Source of the DNA: JAAYYM01 sp964483545
Lineage (GTDB): Bacteria; Bacillota; Clostridia; Lachnospirales; Lachnospiraceae
Reading direction: 5' to 3'
Assembly (NCBI GenBank): GCA_964483545.1
Contig: CAZACC010000008.1
Coordinates: forward strand, 1 to 37,606
Length of the DNA stretch: 37,606 nt
Below, in pieces: positions 5,915 to 13,390 of this stretch. The stretch's first letter is position 1, and each line of letters opens with the position of its first letter. The notes beneath the pieces are model-generated. The model worked only from the letters and a program-made list of their open reading frames with translations, did no database searches and was not told where the DNA came from. Both the position numbers and the translations under genes were made by a program.

Positions 5915-7093
5915 ATGAAGAGAAATCTTTCAACGAAGTGTATTCATTTAGAAGAAGACGGAGACTATACGAAACATTATGGAGCCATAAGCTACCCTAT
6001 ATATCAAACAGCAACCTATGCACATCCTAGTGTGGGACAGAGTACAGGGTATGACTATAGCAGACTGCAGAATCCAACAAGGGAACATTTAGAAAAGCTT
6101 GTCTCATCCTTGGAAGAAGGAATAGACGCCTTGGCATTTAGTACAGGAATGGCTGCAATTAACACATTGATGGAACTTTTTAAACCGGGAGATCATTTAA
6201 TAGTGGATTCTGACCTTTACGGTGGAAGCATACGATTATTTGATCATATATCAAAGAAAAATGGAATAATCTTTACAAGTATTTACTGTTGCAGAGATGA
6301 TATAACAAAGTATATCAATGATCATACAAAGGCAGTTTTTATCGAAACACCTACAAACCCAATGATGAACGTGACGGATATCGAACGATTAAGCAGGATT
6401 ACAAAGGAAAACAACCTACTCTTAATTGTGGATAATACATTCCTTTCACCATACTTTCAAAATCCCCTAGGGCTTGGTGCAGATGTAGTCGTTCATAGTG
6501 GAACAAAATACCTTGGAGGACACAATGATACACTCGCAGGCTTTCTAGTGACTTCAAAAGCAGATATCAGTGAGAAGTTAAGGTTCATTATTAAAACGAC
6601 TGGTGCTGGTCTTTCACCATTTGACAGTTGGTTGATTCTTAGAGGAATTAAGACACTGGGAATTCGCATGGAGAAGGCACAGGAGAATGCAATTAAGATA
6701 GTAGAGTGGTTATCGAATCAGAATGAGGTGAAAAGGGTAATATATCCTGGGATTTCCACACATCCGGGTCATGAAATAATGAAAAAACAAAGCAGGGGAT
6801 TTGGAACAATGGTCACCTTCGAAGTAAATGAAAAGGAATTTGCACAGACTATTTTGGAAAAGGTTAGGCTTATCCAATTTGCGGAAAGCTTGGGTGGTGT
6901 GGAAACGTTAATCACATATCCTATCACCCAGACACATGCTGATGTTCCAGCAGATATTTTACGGAAAAATGGTATTACGGAAAATATCCTCAGACTATCT
7001 GTGGGAATAGAAGAAGCAGGAGATCTTATAACCGATTTGGAAGAGGCATTTACAGATGCAAAGGAGGTACTGAATGGTGGAAAAAAATCTTGA
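5915..7093 (+). CDS. Cys/Met-metabolism PLP enzyme (cystathionine gamma-synthase / O-acetylhomoserine thiolyase type)
   Basis: The protein has 392 residues, the usual length for the family. YDYSRLQNPTR is the phosphate and tetramer-contact motif, FSTGMAAINTLMEL the cofactor-binding helix, and HSGTKYLGGHND carries the lysine (about K198) that forms the Schiff base with pyridoxal phosphate. Members join O-acyl-homoserine to cysteine or sulfide, or cleave cystathionine or methionine; motifs alone do not separate these. The MalY/PatB-type partner downstream points to transsulfuration from cysteine to homocysteine, as with MetI-MetC in Bacillus. GGAGG (5901-5905) serves ATG 5915. The 3' end overlaps the next gene by 20 bases, implying coupling, and the MET-box-like site suggests control by sulfur supply. 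Confidence 0.88.
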   Translation: MKRNLSTKCIHLEEDGDYTKHYGAISYPIYQTATYAHPSVGQSTGYDYSRLQNPTREHLEKLVSSLEEGIDALAFSTGMAAINTLMELFKPGDHLIVDSDLYGGSIRLFDHISKKNGIIFTSIYCCRDDITKYINDHTKAVFIETPTNPMMNVTDIERLSRITKENNLLLIVDNTFLSPYFQNPLGLGADVVVHSGTKYLGGHNDTLAGFLVTSKADISEKLRFIIKTTGAGLSPFDSWLILRGIKTLGIRMEKAQENAIKIVEWLSNQNEVKRVIYPGISTHPGHEIMKKQSRGFGTMVTFEVNEKEFAQTILEKVRLIQFAESLGGVETLITYPITQTHADVPADILRKNGITENILRLSVGIEEAGDLITDLEEAFTDAKEVLNGGKKS

Positions 7094-8282
7094 CTTTAAC
7101 ACAGTAATTGACAGAAGGAATACAAAGTGCCTGAAATATGATTTTGCTAAGAGCCGAGGTATGCCTGATCATCTACTTCCACTTTGGATAGCGGATATGG
7201 ATTTTAAAACCTCATCTTTTGTTCAGGATGCACTCCATAAACAGGTAGATCACGGGATATTTGGCTATAGTGAAGTACAAGAGGATTATTTTGAAATCGT
7301 TCAGCGATGGATGAAGGATCATTATGATTGGAATGTGAATAGTGAGTGGCTGATAAAAACACCTGGGATTGTATTTGCTCTGGTCATGACGGTAAAGGCT
7401 TTTACTAATCCGGGAGATGGAGTACTGATTCAATTGCCAGTATACTATCCATTTTATGCAGTAATAGAGGATAATGGAAGAAAGGTAGTCGGCAACACAC
7501 TTTTTTTAGAAAAAGATAATCGGTATCATATCAATTTTGAAGATTTTGAAAACAAAATCATAGAAGAAAAAATCAAACTATTTTTCTTATGCAATCCACA
7601 TAACCCAGTGGGACGTGTTTGGAGTAGCGAGGAATTGGTCAGACTGGGAGAAATATGTGTGAAACACCATGTGATTGTAGTAAGTGATGAAATACATGCG
7701 GATTTTATCTTCCAAGGAAAACATAGTGTATTTGCCAATTTGAAAAAGGAATTTGAAGATATTACAATCACATGTACAGCACCAAGTAAAACGTTCAATC
7801 TAGCTGGACTTCAGATTTCCAATATATTTATAGCAAATGCTAAGTTAAAAAGCCTATTTCGAAAACAGGTTCGTGCAGCTGGTTATAACCAGTTAAATGT
7901 GATGGGACTTGTAGCTTGTGAAGTAGCTTATAAGTATGGGGAAACTTGGTATCAGGCAATGCATGAATATGTTGGTGATAACATCAAATATACACAGAAA
8001 TTTTTTGAAGAAAACATTCCGAGTGTTAGGATGGTAAAGCATGAAGGAACCTATCTTGTATGGATTGATTTCAGAACGCTTCGTTTATCCGCAGATGAAC
8101 TTGATGAATTGATAATTAACAGGGCTAAATTATGGCTGGATAGCGGAAAGATATTTGGTGAAAGCGGGACAGGCTTTCAAAGAATCAATGTGGCATGTCC
8201 AAGAATAGTACTTGAGGAAGCTTTAAAAAGAATTCAGGAAGCGGTAGAGGATACACTTAAAGAACAACCGTTACTTAAGTGA
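7074..8282 (+). CDS. MalY/PatB-family PLP C-S lyase (cystathionine beta-lyase type)
   Basis: The protein has 402 residues and fold-type I aminotransferase architecture. DRRNTKCLKYD and LPLWIADMDFKTS are the MalY/PatB N-terminal signature, CNPHNPVGRVW binds the substrate carboxylate, SDEIHADF holds the cofactor-contacting aspartate, and APSKTFNLAGLQ carries the Schiff-base lysine (about K239). Family members cleave cystathionine or cysteine to homocysteine or sulfide, pyruvate and ammonia. GGAGG-type sequence (7062-7067) inside the upstream gene precedes ATG 7074, and the 20-base overlap indicates co-translation. Together the two enzymes can convert cysteine and activated homoserine to homocysteine. 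No terminator is visible after the stop; repeat R1 copy 2 follows within 20 bases. Confidence 0.88.
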   Translation: MVEKNLDFNTVIDRRNTKCLKYDFAKSRGMPDHLLPLWIADMDFKTSSFVQDALHKQVDHGIFGYSEVQEDYFEIVQRWMKDHYDWNVNSEWLIKTPGIVFALVMTVKAFTNPGDGVLIQLPVYYPFYAVIEDNGRKVVGNTLFLEKDNRYHINFEDFENKIIEEKIKLFFLCNPHNPVGRVWSSEELVRLGEICVKHHVIVVSDEIHADFIFQGKHSVFANLKKEFEDITITCTAPSKTFNLAGLQISNIFIANAKLKSLFRKQVRAAGYNQLNVMGLVACEVAYKYGETWYQAMHEYVGDNIKYTQKFFEENIPSVRMVKHEGTYLVWIDFRTLRLSADELDELIINRAKLWLDSGKIFGESGTGFQRINVACPRIVLEEALKRIQEAVEDTLKEQPLLK

Positions 8283-8298
8283 TTTAGTCCAAGTCCAA

Positions 8299-8326
8299 GA
8301 ACCATGTATGAACTAGCTTGCGAATA
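8299..8326. repeat. Dispersed repeat R1, copy 2
   Basis: It matches 448-475 at 26 of 28 bases in the same orientation. Here it stands alone, 16 bases after the patB-like stop, without the R2 end. The rest of 8327-8493 shows only AT-rich ATTCAAA/AAACTGAA echoes (8427-8480) before the next gene. Confidence 0.6.
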
Positions 8327-8493
8327 ACTGTAAGATGAAAAATCAAGGGGGAACGTTTGCAATTAAATTTATATAAATGGGCAAAAGAATAGTGAATCCT
8401 TGCATTAATAAAACCAAAGTGCTATATTTAATTCAGAACAATTTGATTCAAATTAAACTGAATCAAACCAAACTGAACAAAAGGAGGTACATT

Positions 8494-9912
8494 ATGTTTT
8501 TTGGTCGAGAGAATGAGTTAGAGTCATTAAATCAATTATATAGTAAGAAAAATTTTGGAATGTCGGTTATATATGGAAGGAGACGTATTGGTAAATCAAC
8601 GTTAATTACGGAATTTATCAAAGGAAAGAAAGCTATCTTTTATACTGCGACTAAAGTGGGTAGTGAAAGAAACTTCGAATTATTCACTAGACAAGTAACA
8701 TCTGTACTAGATCCAGATTTAGAGGACGTGACATTTTCATCATTGGATATGCTTTTTGATTATGTAACAAAAAAATTATCAGATGAAAAATTAATTATAG
8801 CACTTGATGAATTGCCATATTGGGCAGAAAAAGACGAATCTTTTTTATCAGTATTACAAAAATTTATTGATACAAAATGGTTGGATAAGCATCTGATGTT
8901 GATTTTGTGTGGATCAGCATTAAGCTTTATGGAAAAGAAAGTATTAAGCGAGAAGAGTCCACTATTTGGAAGAAGAGATAACCAAATCAAATTAGAAGCT
9001 TTCAATTACAGAGATGCTGCACTTTTTGTTCCAGATTATTCTTATGAGGATAAAGCTATTTTCTATGGGGTAACAGGTGGTGTGGCAAAGTATTTATCTA
9101 TGATAGATCCGAAACAAAGTTTAGATGAGAATATAAAGAGACTTTTCTTTCGAAAAGATGGTTATTTATTTGATGAAACTAGAAATCTACTGATTCAGGA
9201 GTTTACAGACATTACACTGGTCAATAACATTATTGAGCAGATTGCATTTGGGGAAAATACCATAAATACGATTGCAAATAAGATCAAAGAGAATGCTACA
9301 ACCGTGTTGTATTCATTGGACAAACTAATCAGTGTTGGACTTATCGAGAAGAAAAAATGCATAACAGAAGAAAAGAATAAAAAGAAGACACAGTACGTAT
9401 TGAAAGATAGTATGCTCAAATTCTGGTATGAATTTATTCCAAAAGCATACAGTGTTATTGAACTAGGTCAAGGTGACCTCTACTATGAAAAGGTTGTTAG
9501 ACCAGCATTACATTCATTTATGGGAAGTGTATTTGAAGATATGTGTAGACATTATACTCTAGAAATGGGTGTACGGAATGAATGGGGCTCATTTATAACT
9601 AATGTTGGCAGTTGGTGGGGAATCGAAAATGTTATAGATGAAAATGGTGAAAGAAAAGGTCAATCCACGGATATTGACGTTGTCGGTATTTCTGAGGTTG
9701 ACAAAACGGCAGTCGTTGGAGAATGCAAATTCAAGAATGAAAAAATTGATAAATCAATTTATGAGACGACTCTTAGAAGGGCAAATTTGATTTCGGGAAA
9801 ATATAGAGTGAAAACGATCTTGCTCTTTTCATTGTCTGGATATTCAGATTGGGTTACAGAAAACAGAGGAGAAGACACGAAGCTAATTACATTGAAGGAA
9901 CTATATAAATAA
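8494..9912 (+). CDS. Archaeal-type AAA ATPase with C-terminal DUF234 nuclease-like domain
   Basis: The protein has 472 residues. It opens MFFGRENELESLNQLY, the standard start of this STAND/AAA-like group. Walker A is GRRRIGKST (K34), Walker B is LIIALDELPYW (about 105-115), and a sensor segment LILCGSALSFM follows. A winged helix (about 255-320) precedes DUF234, whose STDIDVV...GECKFK pattern (D393/D395, E410, K412) fits a PD-(D/E)xK nuclease core. AAGGAGG (8480-8486) fixes ATG 8494; a longer frame from 8377 has no ribosome binding site. These ATPases are abundant accessory genes in Clostridia with no settled function; DNA handling in mobile regions is a guess. Confidence 0.83.
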   Translation: MFFGRENELESLNQLYSKKNFGMSVIYGRRRIGKSTLITEFIKGKKAIFYTATKVGSERNFELFTRQVTSVLDPDLEDVTFSSLDMLFDYVTKKLSDEKLIIALDELPYWAEKDESFLSVLQKFIDTKWLDKHLMLILCGSALSFMEKKVLSEKSPLFGRRDNQIKLEAFNYRDAALFVPDYSYEDKAIFYGVTGGVAKYLSMIDPKQSLDENIKRLFFRKDGYLFDETRNLLIQEFTDITLVNNIIEQIAFGENTINTIANKIKENATTVLYSLDKLISVGLIEKKKCITEEKNKKKTQYVLKDSMLKFWYEFIPKAYSVIELGQGDLYYEKVVRPALHSFMGSVFEDMCRHYTLEMGVRNEWGSFITNVGSWWGIENVIDENGERKGQSTDIDVVGISEVDKTAVVGECKFKNEKIDKSIYETTLRRANLISGKYRVKTILLFSLSGYSDWVTENRGEDTKLITLKELYK

Positions 9913-9961
9913 TGAATATGTTAATGTGATAATCAAAGAATATTTTTCGGCTTATTTATAG

Positions 9962-10114
9962 AATTATTTCATCAAAACAGTCTCCTTTGATGTAGATTTA
10001 GTTCAAAGTAAAGGTGCGGCTGAAGCTCTCGAGTTTTCTCATAATGAGAATAGAGTATATGCAATCACCCAAGAGACCCAGCTGTTGTATGTTTTTAAAG
10101 AGCTGATTGTCTGA
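9962..10114 (+). pseudogene. Possible coding fragment in a 700-base gene-poor stretch
   Basis: Directly after a TAG at 9959-9961, a 50-codon open stretch reads like protein (FIKTVSFDVDLVQSKGAAEA, then YAITQETQLLYVFKELIV) and ends at TGA. It has no start codon with a ribosome binding site and I recognise no family. The surrounding 9913-10560 has no intact gene; 10115-10560 holds only short frames and no RNA structure I could identify. Confidence 0.22.
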
Positions 10115-10560
10115 TTTTGGAACTACAGGTAAGACAGAAGTATGGCAATCCATGAGATCCGAGGGGAGATTTTAAAGGATTGTAAACTGATATAATAGAA
10201 AAGTGATTTGTATTGGAAGGGATAATCTAAGATGCGGTGTTGCTATTATAAACGCTGCAGTGCCGTGCACCTAGTGTGTATGTCATGAAGTCGCAGGCTA
10301 AGTGACGGAGAAAAAGTGTATTGAGAATGAATATAGTAATCTATTTCGATTCATAAAAAATCTAAGAACAAATCAAAGGAATTTTCTGAGAGAATGATTA
10401 GATTCTTGGAAATAGTAAAATAGAATTAAAAAACGAATTAACTAAGCAAAAATGCAAATCTGCTCTTTTTGAATCATAAAGGTCTGTCAGTAGCTAACTT
10501 AGAAGTATTTAAATAATAGTAAGACACAGGAAAGGGTTAACCACTTATTGATAGTTAGTG

Positions 10561-10589
10561 TTGATTTCTTGCCGATAGAATATTATACT
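10561..10589 (+). promoter_or_regulatory. Promoter of the 10612-12183 two-gene unit
   Basis: TTGATT (10561-10566) and TATACT (10584-10589) are spaced by 17 bases. The predicted start leaves a leader of about 15 bases, with GGAGGTG (10601-10607) just before ATG 10612. Confidence 0.65.
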
Positions 10590-10611
10590 GTATCTATCAT
10601 GGAGGTGTCGT

Positions 10612-10983
10612 ATGAAAGAGAGTGAAAGAGAGTTGAATAATTGGGAAGATGTGACTGAATGTTTTTCAGATGAGGCAAGGCATTATAATAATACTTATTT
10701 AGAAATCAATGAAGTATATGATGGAGTAATTGAAGTTAGTTTGTTTTCTTTAGAAGACGGACCATACGAAATATACCTTTCATATGGAAGATTATACGGA
10801 ATTATTTATGTAGATGGGGAAAATGCCAGATCGAAACGTGAAGAAATAAAAACAGAACTTATTAACGAATATCAAAATCATAAGGAACCAACAAGTGAAT
10901 TTATAAACTCATTTTGTGAGAAACATAAAGTTTGTATGCCAAATGATATATTTTTTAATGCATCCAATTTGTTTGGGTTTTGA
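10612..10983 (+). CDS. Hypothetical 123-residue acidic protein upstream of HipA-like kinase
   Basis: The protein has 123 residues, is acidic and has no membrane segment or signal peptide. Its middle (IEVSLFSLEDGPYEIYLSYG, then LYGIIYVDGENA) looks like an alternating beta-strand core, followed by a charged helix (REEIKTELINEYQNH). I do not recognise the family and see no helix-turn-helix. A clear promoter and a GGAGG site precede it. The HipA-like gene begins 21 bases after its stop, so the two are almost certainly co-transcribed. By position it could be the kinase's regulator, substrate or antitoxin, but it is not HipB-like. Confidence 0.6.
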   Translation: MKESERELNNWEDVTECFSDEARHYNNTYLEINEVYDGVIEVSLFSLEDGPYEIYLSYGRLYGIIYVDGENARSKREEIKTELINEYQNHKEPTSEFINSFCEKHKVCMPNDIFFNASNLFGF

Positions 10984-11004
10984 TAGATATAAAGGGGTAG
11001 ATTG

Positions 11005-12183
11005 ATGAAATGTACATTGATGAATAAAAATATAGCTGTTGTTGATTTGGAGCTAGATGACGATACAGCAACCATCATAAAAGTACTAAGACCTCATGCA
11101 ATATCTTATCTTCCAATTGGTATAGATGCCAGAACCGGAATCCCAAACAAGAAGGACTTAAATGAATGGTGGTATGGGAGAGCAATTCCTGCAAGTCGTT
11201 CCGGAATAAGAGTGGCATTAGAAAAAATGGAAATACATTCGCCGGAACAGCTTTTGACAAAATGTTACGGATTGAGTTTATCCGATCAATATTGGATGAA
11301 ACCGGAGAATAGCGGATTGACATGGTCGAAGATTAATTTTTTTGAAAACAGGTTTTCGGATGATGTTGGAAATATTTTGTTCGAGCAGCCACTCAATAAT
11401 CATAAAATTGATATGATGTCACCCTGTAATACTTCAGATGGTTGGCTGAAAAAGAAGTGGCAAATTTTGCATGGGAAAAGATGTTTAATAAAGGCGGGAA
11501 GCAATCCTTACATGCAAGAGCCGCTGAATGAAGTAGTGGCAACCAAGCTGCATGAAAGATTGGGGTGTAAAAATTTTGTGTCATATTCCCTATTGTGGGA
11601 AGATAGAGTGCCTTATAGTGTCTGCGAGGATTTTATTGATACGGAGACGGAGTTGGTCAGTGCGGTCAGCCTCAATCGAAGTCTCAAGAAAAGAAGCCAA
11701 CATTCTTCTTATGAGCATTTTATGTTGGCAAGCCAAGAACTGGGTATCTCGGGGATGAAGGAATCCATTGATTACATGCTGGTCTTTGATTATCTGATGG
11801 CCAACACAGATCGACACTTTGGAAACTTTGGGGCAATACGAAATGTAAATACATTGGAATGGATTGGCCCGGCTCCTATTTTTGATAGCGGCACCAGTCT
11901 GTGGCATAACAAATTAACGAAATCTATCGATGGGAATGAGGTTATTGAGACAAAACCGTTTTATGCAAGCGAATCAAGGCAAATGGAATTGGTATCTGAT
12001 TTTAGCTGGATTCCCTTTGACCAATTGAAAATGTTAGAAGAAGATATTAGAAATGTATTCCATCAATCAGAATACATGGAAGCAGAACGAATAGAAGCTA
12101 TTGTAAGTGCCACGCGGATAAGAATAGAAGCGTTACAGGATATAGTATTGAAGCATAAAAACACAATCCTTACTATCCATTAA
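11005..12183 (+). CDS. HipA-like serine/threonine kinase domain protein
   Basis: The protein has 392 residues. Its C-terminal half has the HipA-type kinase signatures: a lysine-bearing strand (GKRCLIKAGSN), the catalytic loop NTDRHFGN (about N267-N274, with D269 as likely catalytic base and N274 for metal), and the DFG-equivalent FDSGTSLW (D294). The N-terminal half (about 1-130, with ISYLPIGIDARTG) differs from classical HipA. Classical HipA phosphorylates glutamyl-tRNA synthetase and pairs with HipB; here no HipB is adjacent and the partner is the 123-residue protein. ATG 11005 is preferred over TTG 11002, with AGGGG (10993-10997) as ribosome binding site. The 3' end overlaps the convergent AraC gene by 11 bases. 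Confidence 0.72.
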   Translation: MKCTLMNKNIAVVDLELDDDTATIIKVLRPHAISYLPIGIDARTGIPNKKDLNEWWYGRAIPASRSGIRVALEKMEIHSPEQLLTKCYGLSLSDQYWMKPENSGLTWSKINFFENRFSDDVGNILFEQPLNNHKIDMMSPCNTSDGWLKKKWQILHGKRCLIKAGSNPYMQEPLNEVVATKLHERLGCKNFVSYSLLWEDRVPYSVCEDFIDTETELVSAVSLNRSLKKRSQHSSYEHFMLASQELGISGMKESIDYMLVFDYLMANTDRHFGNFGAIRNVNTLEWIGPAPIFDSGTSLWHNKLTKSIDGNEVIETKPFYASESRQMELVSDFSWIPFDQLKMLEEDIRNVFHQSEYMEAERIEAIVSATRIRIEALQDIVLKHKNTILTIH

Positions 12184-13135
12184 GTATTTGCTTTCTAAGC
12201 TCATTTGGTTTGAAGCCGTAAGCTTTTTCAAAGGCTCTGTAAAAGTTTGCCTTGCTTTGGTATCCGACAGCTTTGGCAACTCCTTCAATCGTTAAAGATT
12301 TATTTTCAAACAAAGAAAGAGCATTTTCCATTCGTAAAGCAACGATATATTCATATACTGTCTGTCCTGTAATTTGCTTGAACGCTTTTTGCAAAGTAGC
12401 AACATCCACCCCCAACGAATCAGCAAGCACATTTATGACGGGAGGGTGTACATAATTATCGTTTAAAATTAGCAATGCCCGTTTTGCTGTTTCTCTGCTT
12501 TTTTTAGAAATGGCAGAGCTATCACTTTTTTCTTTTTCAAAGGAATAGTCTAAGAGCAATGCGAAAATCTCCATCATTTTTGCACGAAGCATACTATCAA
12601 ACGCATCCTTATTTATCTGTATATTTTTCATATCCCGTAAAATAAGCTCGATTTTAGGGATGAAAATCTTCCCTCTTATTTCAGTAGCAATTCTATCCCA
12701 TCCATTCGGTGGCAGAACAATGTTTTGTTCCGCAAAAAACTGTTCCGTCATAACTACAGAAACAGCTCTCTGTTTTGCGCCAGCCGGAAGCCGCTGAAAC
12801 CACGGTTGCGGTATGTTATTAATCGCACAGAATAAACCAGCGTTAGGCTCGTATATTTCAGCCTTGCTTTGATAGTATTCGAGATTGATATCCTCTACCA
12901 AGGTCACTTGTATGCATTTTTGCTTATAATAATATCTTTCTAACAATGCCGCCCGAAGCAAAATATCCGTATTAAAGAAACAGTAGCTTTCAGGATTGCC
13001 CCATATAACCGCTTGCCCTTCTGCCATGTGAGGAGGAGGGATCAGTATATATCCATAATCCGTATTTTGTCTTGTCCAATTCTGTTTCGTCTGCATTTGA
13101 AAAAGCATATCGGCGGTGCTTGTGTAACTTTCCAT
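12173..13135 (-). CDS. AraC-family transcriptional regulator of the ABC/ECF transport island
   Basis: The protein has 320 residues. The last about 100 form a double helix-turn-helix of the AraC/XylS type (VINVLADSLGVDVATLQKAF, then IEGVAKAVGYQSKANFYRAF and YGFKPNELR). The N-terminal about 200 residues would bind an effector. The layout resembles YbtA/PchR-type regulators that sit divergently to siderophore transport genes and respond to the siderophore; that comparison is by position and architecture only. It has its own sigma-A promoter (13234-13262) and faces the operon starting at 13391, which it probably activates through direct repeats at 13276-13302. The gene is convergent with, and overlaps by 11 bases, the HipA-like gene. 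Confidence 0.87.
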   Translation of the reverse strand: MESYTSTADMLFQMQTKQNWTRQNTDYGYILIPPPHMAEGQAVIWGNPESYCFFNTDILLRAALLERYYYKQKCIQVTLVEDINLEYYQSKAEIYEPNAGLFCAINNIPQPWFQRLPAGAKQRAVSVVMTEQFFAEQNIVLPPNGWDRIATEIRGKIFIPKIELILRDMKNIQINKDAFDSMLRAKMMEIFALLLDYSFEKEKSDSSAISKKSRETAKRALLILNDNYVHPPVINVLADSLGVDVATLQKAFKQITGQTVYEYIVALRMENALSLFENKSLTIEGVAKAVGYQSKANFYRAFEKAYGFKPNELRKQILNG

Positions 13136-13233
13136 TTATACAACCCTTACTTTTATTCGTATTGTTTTTGATTAATTCGTTTCGATTAAGGGAATAGATG
13201 CGTCGATATTTTTCATAAAAAACCCTTAAAAAT

Positions 13234-13262
13234 ATTGTATCACGGGGATTCCCGACAGTCAA
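13234..13262 (-). promoter_or_regulatory. Promoter of the AraC regulator, with palindrome in spacer
   Basis: On the minus strand TTGACT (13257-13262) and TACAAT (13234-13239) are 17 bases apart. The spacer contains the near-palindrome CGGGGATTCCCG (13243-13254), which could bind a repressor. The leader to the start codon is about 90 bases. Confidence 0.7.
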
Positions 13263-13275
13263 TGGTATCAAATAC

Positions 13276-13302
13276 ATTGGTTTTCAACCTATTGATTTTC
13301 AA
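13276..13302 (+). promoter_or_regulatory. Candidate AraC operator: two direct repeats
   Basis: ATTGGTTTTCAA (13276-13287) and ATTGATTTTCAA (13291-13302) are direct repeats (11 of 12 identical, 15-base period). The second overlaps the -35 of the ABC operon promoter. Tandem half-sites overlapping the -35 are typical of AraC-type class II activators. Confidence 0.5.
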
Positions 13303-13320
13303 AATCACAATCTATATAAT
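13292..13320 (+). promoter_or_regulatory. Promoter of the ABC/ECF operon
   Basis: TTGATT (13292-13297) and TATAAT (13315-13320) have a 17-base spacer. Transcription would start near 13327, leaving a leader of about 65 bases to TTG 13391. No terminator is visible between the following transport genes. Confidence 0.65.
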
Positions 13321-13390
13321 TGCAGATAAGTTAGCGATTTCTAGCTAGTACGGAGTACGGATTTGCAGGCTATGTGAAAGGAGAGCTTTT

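Noticed and set aside
11393..11907. Several antisense frames of 60-105 codons within the HipA-like gene
   Set aside because: They are shadows of a well-supported plus-strand gene with catalytic motifs and carry no ribosome binding sites.
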